Positions 25,872 to 34,628 of a stretch of DNA of 64,000 bases are shown piece after piece. Each line of letters starts with the position of its first letter. Positions within the stretch are counted from its first letter, which is position 1. This stretch comes from RGEC01 sp964475595. GTDB lineage: Bacteria > Bacteroidota > Bacteroidia > NS11-12g > UBA955. The DNA is taken from positions 124,001 to 188,000 of the forward strand of contig CAYYXG010000003.1 of NCBI GenBank assembly GCA_964475595.1, read 5' to 3'. The notes below the pieces were generated by a model, which was not told where the DNA came from, did no database searches, and saw nothing but the letters and a program-made list of their open reading frames with translations. Made by a program: the position numbers and the translations under genes.

Positions 25872-25881
25872 AACAGGGCTG

Positions 25882-25889
25882 CAAAGGTA
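25882..25889 (-). promoter_or_regulatory. -7 element TACCTTTG of uvrA
   Basis: Perfect TAnnTTTG on the minus strand, 10 nt before the TTG start. It supports TTG 25871 over any start further upstream. Confidence 0.5.
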
Positions 25890-25951
25890 CTGAAAAAGCA
25901 GGGCTATTGGAAGGTTGAGACAATAATAAAGTGGTATCTACGCAATTTGAA

Positions 25952-26716
25952 TTACCAGCCACCATCAGAGCCGCCGCCGTCAAATCCTCCGCCACCGCCC
26001 ATGCCGCCCCAGCTGCTTCCAGAGCTTCCTCCGCTTCCAAAACCGCCACCAAATCCGCCACCCCAATAATAAGGGCCCATTCCCCCGATACCTCGGTTTC
26101 TACCTCTGCGTCCAAAAGAGGATGCAATAAACATGATCAATAAAACGATGAATAGGATTATAAAGCCGGGTGCATCACCCTGTTTTGTTTTTCCATCAGC
26201 TTTGAATTCGCCGGCAAGGGCTTCCATCACCGCCCGACTTCCGCCATCCAGCGCTTCAAAATATTTGCCCTGCTTGAGCAATGGTTGCATAATGTTTCTT
26301 CGGATCTCACCGGTTTCACCATCGGTTAGTGCACCCTGCGTGGCATTGGCTGTTCTGATACTGAGTTTTCGGTCATCAATCGCCAGATAGATTACCACAC
26401 CATTGTTTTTGTCTTTTTTACCTACTCCCCACAACCGGGCAAAGTCCATACTTCGGTCAAACTGGTCTCGGCCGTTGAGGGTCTTTTCTATCACAACCAC
26501 AATCTGCGTGCTGCTGCTGTCCTCATAGGCGCGAAGGCTGCTTTCCAGCGCTTGTACCTCTTCAGCCGCCAATACGCCGGCAAAATCATTCACCAGCCCG
26601 CGGTAATCCGGCACTGGCTTTCTGGCAATATCATCTTCAGTTTGCGCATTCAATTGGCTAAGGCTGTTGAAAAACAGCAATACCATAAACAAAAGGTTAA
26701 TCCCTCGAAATTTCAT
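25952..26716 (-). CDS. TPM-domain protein, YgcG-like
   Basis: 254 residues: signal peptide (to LNAQ), TPM domain (about 35-170, with VPDYRGLVNDFAGVL and the VVVIEKTLNGRD core), a membrane segment (FIILFIVLLIMFIASSFG), then a Gly/Ser-rich tail ending GGW, typical of YgcG proteins. The family is linked to membrane-protein quality control and phosphatase-like folds; the role here is unknown. The 5' end overlaps the preceding TPM gene by 20 bp, making a lipB-lemA-TPM-TPM run. Confidence 0.85.
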   Translation of the reverse strand: MKFRGINLLFMVLLFFNSLSQLNAQTEDDIARKPVPDYRGLVNDFAGVLAAEEVQALESSLRAYEDSSSTQIVVVIEKTLNGRDQFDRSMDFARLWGVGKKDKNNGVVIYLAIDDRKLSIRTANATQGALTDGETGEIRRNIMQPLLKQGKYFEALDGGSRAVMEALAGEFKADGKTKQGDAPGFIILFIVLLIMFIASSFGRRGRNRGIGGMGPYYWGGGFGGGFGSGGSSGSSWGGMGGGGGFDGGGSDGGW

Positions 26717-27137
26717 TGCTCAATTCATTGGGATTGTGATCTCCTGCCGGAAAATATTGTTGTAGTTTTTCACCGGCACGGTTTATTCCATGGCAAATGG
26801 CTTCAGTGAGTTTACCGGTTTTCATCAGATCCTGCATCTCGGTTTTTATAACCTCCCAAAATGCACTACTTACATGTTGATGTATGCCTATGTCTCCTAA
26901 TATGGCAAACTTTCTCTCGCTTAGGCAAACATAAATCAGCACGCCATTCCGAAGTTCGGTGCGGTGCATGCCCAATTGGTTGAATGTGGCCTCAGCAGCA
27001 GAAAGCGTTCCCGCTTTTCCGGTTTTTCTGGCTAGGTGCACACGTATTTCAGCCCTGGACTTACTTTCTGCGCTGCGAATGGCCTCCAATATGGCGGCCT
27101 CATCAATGCTTATTGTTTTTTGAAAGAATGAAAACAC
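26697..27137 (-). CDS. TPM-domain protein, cytoplasmic form
   Basis: 146 residues with a TPM domain (ESKSRAEIRVHLAR; NGVLIYVCLSERKFAILGD) and no signal peptide or tail. The start appears to be GTG 27137, 5 nt past the LemA stop. Paired with the longer TPM protein downstream; the pair behind lemA is a common arrangement in Bacteroidota. Confidence 0.82.
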   Translation of the reverse strand: MFSFFQKTISIDEAAILEAIRSAESKSRAEIRVHLARKTGKAGTLSAAEATFNQLGMHRTELRNGVLIYVCLSERKFAILGDIGIHQHVSSAFWEVIKTEMQDLMKTGKLTEAICHGINRAGEKLQQYFPAGDHNPNELSNEISRD

Positions 27138-27142
27138 CCGGA

Positions 27143-27739
27143 TTATTCTTTGCCTTTATCCCAGGACTTATCGTAATCAGGCGCTTTTTCACTTCCTGCT
27201 TCCGCTTTGAATTCATCCTTCACCACAAATCCGCCAAATCCTGCCACGATGTTGCCGGGGAAGGTTCGTACAGCTGTATTGTAAAGCCGCACTGTATTGT
27301 TGTAATCAGATCTGGCTGTGGCAATTCTGTTTTCTGTGCCGGGCATCTCGTCTTGCAATTTCAAATACGCTTCAGTACTTCTAACCTGAGGATAGGCCTC
27401 TACAGCCAGTGTGAACGCACTGCTGATTTTAGCATTGGCACGCTCAAGATCCTGAGGGTTTTTAGCATTGCTGATATCATCTTTGGCTTCTGTGATGCCA
27501 GCACGGGCTTTGGTTACCGATTCCAAAATGCCTTTTTCATTCTTGCCTGCTTCCTGTACAGTTCTGATAAGTGCAGGAATCAAATCTGCTCTTCGCTGGT
27601 ATTGGGTTTGAACGTTCCCCCATGCATTCTTAACCTTTTCATCCTTGTCAATAATGCCGTTGTACTTGTTACAGCCCCAAAAGAAAATGATGGCAAAAAA
27701 GCCCACCACCGAAAGTAAAATAATGTTATTGCGGTTCAT
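27143..27739 (-). CDS. lemA: LemA-family lipoprotein-like membrane protein
   Basis: About 198 residues. An N-terminal hydrophobic segment ends in FFWGCNKYN, a possible lipobox. The family signature follows: LDEKVKNAW-like KDEKVKNAWGNVQTQYQRRADLIPALI, ENRIATARSDYNN and FP. LemA proteins form helical bundles at the cell envelope; their function is poorly defined. ATG 27739 is chosen over an upstream in-frame start at 27769. It overlaps the lipB 3' end by 14 bp. Confidence 0.88.
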   Translation of the reverse strand: MNRNNIILLSVVGFFAIIFFWGCNKYNGIIDKDEKVKNAWGNVQTQYQRRADLIPALIRTVQEAGKNEKGILESVTKARAGITEAKDDISNAKNPQDLERANAKISSAFTLAVEAYPQVRSTEAYLKLQDEMPGTENRIATARSDYNNTVRLYNTAVRTFPGNIVAGFGGFVVKDEFKAEAGSEKAPDYDKSWDKGKE

Positions 27740-28412
27740 CGTTGTATTGTATTCCAAATATAGAAGCAAAATGCCTGCCTAATGTGTTTTTTACGACAAA
27801 CATGTCAATTTGTCGGCCTAGTTCACCCTCCATGCTGCAAACCTGCTTATCAGATATGCCACACGGCACAATATGGTCAAACATGCTAAGGTTGGTGTTA
27901 ACATTCAGTGCAAGTCCATGCATACTGACAAAGCGACTGCATTTTATTCCGATGGCAGCAATTTTTCTTTCCCTGGGCTTGTCTTTATCTAACCACACCC
28001 CAATTCTACCAGGTATCGTTGTCGCTTCTATGTTCCACTCAGCCAGTGTGCGTATGATGGCAGTTTCTATGCCTTCTACAAAAACTTTAACACCAATTCC
28101 CAGTTGCTCCAGGTCGAAGATGGGGTAGGCCACCAATTGTCCGGGTCCGTGGTAGGTAATATCACCGCCACGTTCAATGTCATATACATCAGCACCTATT
28201 TGAGACAAGGTTTCTGTATCTGCAAGCAGGTTGCTGCGTTCCGCGCTTTTTCCAAAAGTGTAGACATGGGGATGCTCTACAAACAGTAAATCATGCTGCG
28301 GCTTTTCGCCGTTTGTTTTTGCCTTTATTTTCTCCTCAAATAACGACAGTTGCAAATCCCAAGCATCCTTGTAATCCATCAATCCCAAATCTTTTCGGTT
28401 GCACATTTGCAT
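27726..28412 (-). CDS. lipB: Octanoyl-(acyl carrier protein):protein N-octanoyltransferase
   Basis: 228 residues, typical. Moves octanoate from ACP to lipoyl domains, the first step of lipoate assembly; a lipoyl-bearing E2 is encoded at 34629. Motifs: HPHVYTFGKS, the RGGDITYHGPGQLVAYP signature, the catalytic Lys in KIAAIGIK, and the catalytic Cys in IVPCGISDKQVCSM. ATG 28412 (or 28406). A TATTTTTG element lies 5 nt upstream. Confidence 0.95.
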   Translation of the reverse strand: MQMCNRKDLGLMDYKDAWDLQLSLFEEKIKAKTNGEKPQHDLLFVEHPHVYTFGKSAERSNLLADTETLSQIGADVYDIERGGDITYHGPGQLVAYPIFDLEQLGIGVKVFVEGIETAIIRTLAEWNIEATTIPGRIGVWLDKDKPRERKIAAIGIKCSRFVSMHGLALNVNTNLSMFDHIVPCGISDKQVCSMEGELGRQIDMFVVKNTLGRHFASIFGIQYNDEPQ

Positions 28413-28417
28413 GCGTG

Positions 28418-28425
28418 CAAAAATA
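28418..28425 (-). promoter_or_regulatory. -7 element TATTTTTG of lipB operon
   Basis: Perfect TAnnTTTG, 5 nt before the ATG at 28412. It would drive lipB-lemA-TPM-TPM. Confidence 0.5.
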
Positions 28426-28441
28426 CGTCATTTTAAAACAC

Positions 28442-28472
28442 TTGCTTTTTTGTAGAATATTTTGTAAATTTG
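28442..28472 (+). promoter_or_regulatory. Promoter of yraN-family gene
   Basis: TTG (28442-28444), 20 nt, TAAATTTG (28465-28472). Only 4 nt separate it from the GTG start at 28477. It is divergent from the lipB promoter inside a 64-bp gap. Confidence 0.6.
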
Positions 28473-28476
28473 GGTT

Positions 28477-28845
28477 GTGCATACTTCAAAACAAGTGGGT
28501 GATGCCGGTGAAAACTATGCTACAGAATTTCTACGGTTCAAAGGTTTTGAAATTATCCATAGGAACTGGAGGTCAGGTAAACTGGAAATAGACATTGTAG
28601 CCAAAGATAAAAATAGATTGGTTTTCGTGGAGGTGAAGTCAAGATTAATGGTAGTTGATGAGGTTCATCCTGAGGATAAGGTAAATGCTGATAAACAGCG
28701 CAAACTGATTCTGGCTGCGCAGCATTATTTGATGAAAAATCCGCACAACGGGCCATTGCGTTTCGACATTGTATCCGTGGTGATTTCGCACTTTAGCCGA
28801 TGTCTTTACTATCATCCGGATGCCTTTTTCCCCATGGGTTCATAA
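28477..28845 (+). CDS. YraN/UPF0102-family nuclease-like protein
   Basis: 122 residues. The restriction-endonuclease-like fold is shown by GENYATEFL, GFEIIHRNWRSGKLEIDIVAKD and FVEVKSR, giving the E-x(n)-D-x(n)-E-V-K metal site. The biochemical role is unknown; the family is often near rnhB, though not here. The start is GTG 28477, supported by the promoter position. Confidence 0.87.
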   Translation: MHTSKQVGDAGENYATEFLRFKGFEIIHRNWRSGKLEIDIVAKDKNRLVFVEVKSRLMVVDEVHPEDKVNADKQRKLILAAQHYLMKNPHNGPLRFDIVSVVISHFSRCLYYHPDAFFPMGS

Positions 28846-28900
28846 GGTCATATTATTGTCATCCCCCAAAAAATTGAAAACCGTGCAACATCAAAAAGGT

Positions 28901-28908
28901 TATTTTTG
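28901..28908 (+). promoter_or_regulatory. -7 element TATTTTTG of the M43 protease
   Basis: Perfect TAnnTTTG 9 nt before the ATG at 28918. It overlaps the upstream in-frame TTG (28906), arguing against that start. Confidence 0.5.
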
Positions 28909-28917
28909 CAGTCATTC

Positions 28918-31032
28918 ATGAAGAGAATTATTACCATCACAGCTTTTTTAGGTTCATTACTTTTACCTTTAACTGCCCAGTTTCACCATGAGCATTCCTG
29001 CGGCACTGAGCTATATTATCAGCAATTGCTGAAGCAAGACCCAACGCTGGCAGCCAAACGCGAAGCTTACAACGCCGAAGTGCGTGCCGCCATGAAAAAT
29101 CCGGTTAGGAGAGCAGCCAAATACACCATTCCTGTTGTATTTCACGTCATTCATACCAATGGTGATGAAAACATCAGCCGTGAGCAAATTCTCGATCAGA
29201 TGCGGGTATTGAATCAGGATTTTAATTTTCTGAATCCCAATCGAACCAAAATCCGGAGCCAGTTTACCGCGGTGGCCGCCGATTGCCAGATAGAATTTAA
29301 GCTGGCCAACATTGATCCTTCAGGCAAATGTACGGATGGGATAAACCGCGTTTATAGCCCATACGGGGTAGAGGTTGATCAATCCAACGCAACCGTTAAA
29401 TCCATTGCTCGCTGGGATTATACCAAATACCTCAATATTTGGGTGGTAACCAGCATAAAATCTTCGGGTAATGGCACCATTTTGGGTTATGCTGTATTCC
29501 CTTTTATCCCCAATGCATCTTCGGTTGATGGAATCGTAATGCGTCATGACCGCGTGGGCACCATAGGCACTGCTGTTCCCGGAGACAGCGGCAGAACCCT
29601 CACCCATGAAGTGGGCCACTGGCTGGGATTGTTTCATACATTCCAAGGTGGATGTAATGATGATGATCAGTGTGATGATACTCCTCCCGTGGCTTCTACC
29701 TTCACCAATGCCAATTGCCCGGCCAATGGCAATAGTTGTGCTACAGATAATCCCAATCTTCCCGATCAATGGGAAAACTACATGGATTACAGCGATGGTG
29801 GCTGCATGGCCATGTTTACCAAACAACAAAAAGCGATAATGGAATTTTACCTTGGCAGATTTCCACGCTCGAGTAATGTTTCTGCTGCCAATTTGCTGGC
29901 CACCGGTATCACCCCCAGCTCAACATCGCCGCCCACAGCATCTTTTTCTTCTTCCAATAGGGTGGTATGTGCAGGTGAGCCTGTTAAGTTTTATGATATG
30001 AGTTGTAAGGCCACCGTTACTGCTCGCAGCTGGAGCTTGCCGGGTTCATCCTCGCCATCTTCCAGTTCAGAAACCCCTGTAGTTATTTACCAAACTGCGG
30101 GTAAATATTCAGTTTCACTCACCGTGCAAAATTCCAAAGGCAGCAATTCGGCTTCCGTGACCGATTATATAGAAGTAATAGGTCAGGAGTCTGCACAATA
30201 TCCAAATGCCGAAGAAAAGTTTGAAAGCGATCCACTGGACCGTGGTTTTCAGCACCTTTCTCCTTCAGGTTCCAGATGGGCTCTGGCCGATACAGTTTCC
30301 TACACCGGAACCAAAAGTTATCAGGCAAAAATAAATTCTTTCACAGCCCCTGGTACCGTATTTAGTTTACGCACGCCGTCCTACGATTTGAGCAAACTCG
30401 GAAAATTGGGTTTGCCCGCTCGACTGTCTTTTTATGCTGCTTATGCCTTGCCAACCGCAGATGCTACTGAATCTGAAATACTCAAAGTGTTCGTGTCCAC
30501 TGATTGCGGTAACTCATACCGCCAAATTCTTGAACGAACCGGCACCGGCCTTGCATATTCAGGGGGCACTTCCAAGCCCGGCTTTGTTCCAGTAAACAAA
30601 AGCCAGTGGAAATTGATTAGTATCCCTTCTTTTTCGCAACTCAATAGACTGGATACGGCGAAAAATGCGATTTTCCGCATTGATGTTATCAGCAATTCAG
30701 GTAACTCTGTTTGGATAGACGACATCAATGTTAGCCAGTGGTTTTCAGGTACCCATGTAATCGATAAAGATGAGGTTAAGGTCGCCTTATATCCTAATCC
30801 CGCCCGGGATTTTGCCACCTTAGAGCTAAATCTTACCATGGGAATGCCTGTCACGGTGGATATCTGCGATGTTCAGGGAAGGGTTATTCAAACACTTTAC
30901 AAAAAAAATATGCCTGTGGGTAAATCATTGATTACCTTAGGTAATCCCGCTGTGGATAACGGCTCAATTTATCTGGTTCGCATTCAAACAAGGAACGGGT
31001 TCATTATCAAACCCATTACCTTTGCACCCTAG
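28918..31032 (+). CDS. Secreted M43-type zinc metalloprotease with T9SS sorting domain
   Basis: 704 residues from ATG 28918: signal peptide (MKRIITITAFLGSLLLPLTAQ), metzincin catalytic domain with HEVGHWLGLFH (about 230-240) and the later Met-turn zone, and a PKD-like domain (PTASFSSSNRVVCAGEPVKFYDMS, KYSVSLTV). A domain with a jelly-roll look follows, then a C-terminal type A sorting domain (VALYPNPARDFATLEL; IYLVRIQT). It should be exported by Sec and then by the T9SS whose core lies at 41-48 kb. The pappalysin (M43B) group is the closest fit. Confidence 0.92.
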   Translation: MKRIITITAFLGSLLLPLTAQFHHEHSCGTELYYQQLLKQDPTLAAKREAYNAEVRAAMKNPVRRAAKYTIPVVFHVIHTNGDENISREQILDQMRVLNQDFNFLNPNRTKIRSQFTAVAADCQIEFKLANIDPSGKCTDGINRVYSPYGVEVDQSNATVKSIARWDYTKYLNIWVVTSIKSSGNGTILGYAVFPFIPNASSVDGIVMRHDRVGTIGTAVPGDSGRTLTHEVGHWLGLFHTFQGGCNDDDQCDDTPPVASTFTNANCPANGNSCATDNPNLPDQWENYMDYSDGGCMAMFTKQQKAIMEFYLGRFPRSSNVSAANLLATGITPSSTSPPTASFSSSNRVVCAGEPVKFYDMSCKATVTARSWSLPGSSSPSSSSETPVVIYQTAGKYSVSLTVQNSKGSNSASVTDYIEVIGQESAQYPNAEEKFESDPLDRGFQHLSPSGSRWALADTVSYTGTKSYQAKINSFTAPGTVFSLRTPSYDLSKLGKLGLPARLSFYAAYALPTADATESEILKVFVSTDCGNSYRQILERTGTGLAYSGGTSKPGFVPVNKSQWKLISIPSFSQLNRLDTAKNAIFRIDVISNSGNSVWIDDINVSQWFSGTHVIDKDEVKVALYPNPARDFATLELNLTMGMPVTVDICDVQGRVIQTLYKKNMPVGKSLITLGNPAVDNGSIYLVRIQTRNGFIIKPITFAP

Positions 31033-31062
31033 ATTTTTTGTTGAACCGTTATTTTTTTAAAG

Positions 31063-33546
31063 ATGAAGAACCTCGTTATTGTTGAGTCTCCGGCGAAAGC
31101 CAAAACCATTGAAAAGTACCTGGGAAGCGGTTTTACCGTTACCTCAAGCATGGGCCACATCCGCGATTTAAGTCGTGGTGATGGTGCCATAGACGTGAAA
31201 AATGGTTTCAGGCCCAAATACGAGATTGACCCCGATAAAAAGGAGCTGGTAAAGAAATTGAAAAAAATGGCCAAAGAAGCAGAGGTTGTTTGGCTCGCAA
31301 CGGACGAAGACCGAGAGGGGGAAGCCATTAGCTGGCATTTGTTTGAAACGCTGGATTTACAGGAAGAAAACACCCGACGCATTGTTTTCAATGAAATTAC
31401 CAAGCCCGCCATCCTCAAGGCAGTTGAAAATCCCCGAAACATTGATAAATATTTGGTAGACGCCCAACAGGCACGCCGTGTATTGGATAGATTGGTGGGT
31501 TTTGAACTTTCACCGATACTATGGAGAACCGTTGGCCGCGGTTTGTCTGCAGGCCGGGTGCAGTCTGTTGCTGTTCGCCTGATTGTGGAGCGCGAAAGAG
31601 AAATTAACGCATTTCAAAGCCAGTCCGAATTCAAGGTTAGCGCTCTGTTCACCAACCAGGAAGGCAAATCCTTAAAAGCAGAATTAACCCGCAAGTTTAA
31701 AACAGAAGAAGAAGCTGTTTTTTTTCTCAAACAGGTTCAGCAAGCGGCCTTTACGGTGCTAAACACGGAAGTAAAACCTACCCACAGAAACCCTGCACCA
31801 CCCTTTACTACAAGCACATTGCAACAGGAGGCGTCACGCAAACTGGGGTATGACGTGTCCAAAACCATGTCTCTGGCACAACGCCTGTATGAAAATGGAC
31901 ACATTACCTACATGCGAACCGACTCAGTGAACCTGAGTCAGCTTGCTGTAGCTGCTGCCAAAGACCAGATTACCGCTATGTTTGGTCCTGAATACAGTCA
32001 GGTGCGCAAATTCAGCAATAAAAACGAAAGTGCTCAGGAAGCCCACGAAGCCATTCGCCCTACCTATTTTGATAAAACCGCAGCAGGGGATGACCCACAA
32101 CAGAAAAAGCTATATGAATTAATCTGGAAAAGGGCCGTGGCCTCGCAAATGAAAACCGCTGATCTGGAAAAAACAGTAATCAGCATTGGTAATTCTGCCA
32201 ACAAAGATATTTTTACGGCTGAAGGTGAAATTATCAAATTCGATGGTTTTCTGAAGCTTTACATAGAAAGCAACGATGATGAGGATGAATCAGACGAATC
32301 AGGGGTACTGCCGCGTGTTGCTATCAATGATAATCTGAATTACCTGGAAATTAAGGCAGAAGAGAAATTTAGCCGGCCTGCAGCCCGCTTCTCTGAGGCG
32401 GCCCTGGTAAAAAAGCTGGAGGAACTGGGTATTGGTCGTCCATCTACCTATGCACCCACCATCAGCACCATACAAAAAAGAGGATACGTTACCACCGAAT
32501 CACGCGAGGGGAAAACCCGCAGTTTTGTGTCGGTGTTAATGAATAAAAACGGATTGAACCGAGAGGTAAAAACCGAAAACTTTGGCGCCGAAAAGAAAAA
32601 ACTGTTTCCTACAGATATGGGAATGTTGGTTACCGATTTCTTGCTTCAGCACTTCAATCAAATCATGGATTACGGTTTTACCGCTTCTGTTGAAAAAGAG
32701 TTTGATGAAATCGCCGAAGGCAATATGGGTTGGCAGGAAATGTTACAAACTTTTTTTGATCCGTTTGCTGAAAATATCCAGCGAACCAAAGAAACCGCTA
32801 CCCGTGTAACAGGAGAACGCATTTTGGGGCAAGATCCCACATCCGGCAGGACTGTGCTTGTGCGTCTGGGTCGATACGGCCCCATGGTGCAGATTGGTAC
32901 CCAGGAGGATGAAGAAAAGCAGAAATTTGCCAGCATCCCTTCCAGTGTTAGCATGGAGAATATCTCACTTGAAGAAGCCCTGAAATTATTTGAACTTCCG
33001 AAAAAACTCCAATTGTCCAATGGGATTGAGGCAATAGTTGCTGTGGGTAGATACGGCCCTTATCTAAAAATTGCCGATAAATTTCATAGTCTGCCAAGAA
33101 ACACAGATCTACATGCCTTTGGCGAGGAAGATGCTGAATTGTTCCTCCAAAATCTGGCCAAAGAACCCCAGTTTCCCATAGAAATAGGGGAGTATGAAGG
33201 GCACAAATTGACCGTGAATAAAGGCCGCTTTGGTCCCTATATAAAATTTGATGAACTCTTCGTTAGCTTACCTAAAGGAACCAACCCTGTAAACGTCACG
33301 CTCGAGGAGGCAATCCCCCTCATCGAGGCCAAAAAAGAAAGCGAAAAATCCAAAATTATCAGGGAATTTGAACAGGATAAAAGCCTGAAAATCGTAAAAG
33401 GCCAATATGGTCCCTATATTAGCTATGGAAAACAGAATGTGAAAATTCCTTCAGGGAAAAAACCCGAAGAACTTACCTACGAAGAGGTGATGGACCTGGT
33501 GAAAAATACCCCGGAGAAGAAACCGGCTTCGCGCAAAAAACGCTGA
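31063..33546 (+). CDS. topA: DNA topoisomerase I
   Basis: 827 residues. Type IA topoisomerase that relaxes negative supercoils. TOPRIM motifs VESPAKAKTIEKYLG and ATDEDREGEAISWHL are at the N-terminus; the catalytic Tyr lies in ITYMRTDSVNLS. The C-terminus replaces Cys4 zinc ribbons with about four Gly-Arg-Tyr-Gly-Pro-type repeats (LGRYGPMVQIG, VGRYGPYLKIA, KGRFGPYIKFD, KGQYGPYISYG), as usual in this phylum, and ends in a Lys-rich tail. Confidence 0.96.
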   Translation: MKNLVIVESPAKAKTIEKYLGSGFTVTSSMGHIRDLSRGDGAIDVKNGFRPKYEIDPDKKELVKKLKKMAKEAEVVWLATDEDREGEAISWHLFETLDLQEENTRRIVFNEITKPAILKAVENPRNIDKYLVDAQQARRVLDRLVGFELSPILWRTVGRGLSAGRVQSVAVRLIVEREREINAFQSQSEFKVSALFTNQEGKSLKAELTRKFKTEEEAVFFLKQVQQAAFTVLNTEVKPTHRNPAPPFTTSTLQQEASRKLGYDVSKTMSLAQRLYENGHITYMRTDSVNLSQLAVAAAKDQITAMFGPEYSQVRKFSNKNESAQEAHEAIRPTYFDKTAAGDDPQQKKLYELIWKRAVASQMKTADLEKTVISIGNSANKDIFTAEGEIIKFDGFLKLYIESNDDEDESDESGVLPRVAINDNLNYLEIKAEEKFSRPAARFSEAALVKKLEELGIGRPSTYAPTISTIQKRGYVTTESREGKTRSFVSVLMNKNGLNREVKTENFGAEKKKLFPTDMGMLVTDFLLQHFNQIMDYGFTASVEKEFDEIAEGNMGWQEMLQTFFDPFAENIQRTKETATRVTGERILGQDPTSGRTVLVRLGRYGPMVQIGTQEDEEKQKFASIPSSVSMENISLEEALKLFELPKKLQLSNGIEAIVAVGRYGPYLKIADKFHSLPRNTDLHAFGEEDAELFLQNLAKEPQFPIEIGEYEGHKLTVNKGRFGPYIKFDELFVSLPKGTNPVNVTLEEAIPLIEAKKESEKSKIIREFEQDKSLKIVKGQYGPYISYGKQNVKIPSGKKPEELTYEEVMDLVKNTPEKKPASRKKR

Positions 33547-33623
33547 TTGTTGCTTTGCCTTAGTAAGTTTCATTCCAACTTGCGCTCTTTGGCAATGGAT
33601 TTGTTTATATCGAGAAAATTTCG

Positions 33624-33631
33624 TATATTTG
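33624..33631 (+). promoter_or_regulatory. -7 element TATATTTG of SirB1-like gene
   Basis: Perfect TAnnTTTG, 13 nt before the ATG at 33645. Confidence 0.4.
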
Positions 33632-33644
33632 ATAGTTGAGGCAC

Positions 33645-34568
33645 ATGATTTCGGAATCTGAACTGAAAGCCATGTTATACCTGCTTGACGATACCGATGA
33701 GCAGGTGGTTGGGACCGTAGCGGGTCGTCTTCTCTCCGAAGGCGCAGAAATAGTTCCGTTACTTGAGCAGTACTGGCTCACCAATCAGGATCCGCTCCGG
33801 GCCGGTCGTATAGAAGAAATTATCCGTAATATTCAACGAAAGGAATTGTCAGCCGGCTTTGATGATTGGTTGAAATCTACTGAAAAATCCCTGCTGAAGG
33901 CCTGTCTTTTAGTCAGTAAAATCCATTACCCCGGCCTGGATGAATCCTTGGTGTTGAACTTTGTAGAAAAGTTAAGGATGGATGCATGGATGGCACTGTA
34001 TAACGCATCAAATCCCCACGATAAAATCAAGATTCTCAACCATATTTTCTTTGAAAGATACAATTTTAAAGGCAATTCAAACGATTATCACAATCCTGAT
34101 AATTCACTTATAAACAGAGTGATTGAAACCCGTTCAGGTAATCCCATTTCCCTTTGTAACCTGTATGCAATCGTGGCTCAGAAATTAGGGCTGCCCGTTT
34201 TTGGCGTTAATTTACCTCAGCATTTTGTACTGGCCTACTGTGACGATTCACACATAAATCCCGTCATTCCTTTCAATGCTCCCACAACCCTCAACAGGGA
34301 AGATTTTGGTTCCATACTCTTTTACATAAACCCATTTAGCCGGGGACAGATTTTTTTGCATAAAAACATTCGCGATTTTCTGCAAGTAATTAAGGTCGAA
34401 TCTCAACCCGCCTTTTTTGACACCTGCCAAAATCCCGAAATTCTGAAAAGAATGCTAAGAAATCTCCATTATGCCTATGAAAAAAACAAGGATGAGGGCA
34501 GAATGAAATATGTATCTTTCTTCATGAATAAACTGGGAATGACAGACAATTCCGATGCCGAAGAATAG
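33645..34568 (+). CDS. SirB1/transglutaminase-like protein
   Basis: About 307 residues, cytoplasmic. The centre (RVIETRSGNPISLCNLYAIVAQKLGLPVFGVNLPQHFVLAY) is the SirB1/transglutaminase-like core, with Cys in SLCNLY and a following His. N- and C-terminal parts look helical. Function unknown. ATG 33645 is preferred to the in-frame TTG at 33636, given the promoter at 33624-33631. Confidence 0.8.
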   Translation: MISESELKAMLYLLDDTDEQVVGTVAGRLLSEGAEIVPLLEQYWLTNQDPLRAGRIEEIIRNIQRKELSAGFDDWLKSTEKSLLKACLLVSKIHYPGLDESLVLNFVEKLRMDAWMALYNASNPHDKIKILNHIFFERYNFKGNSNDYHNPDNSLINRVIETRSGNPISLCNLYAIVAQKLGLPVFGVNLPQHFVLAYCDDSHINPVIPFNAPTTLNREDFGSILFYINPFSRGQIFLHKNIRDFLQVIKVESQPAFFDTCQNPEILKRMLRNLHYAYEKNKDEGRMKYVSFFMNKLGMTDNSDAEE

Positions 34569-34628
34569 GGTTCGAAAACACAAATTTGCAGTTACCCCAA
34601 AAAACCCCGAATTTTGCAGCTCCATATT

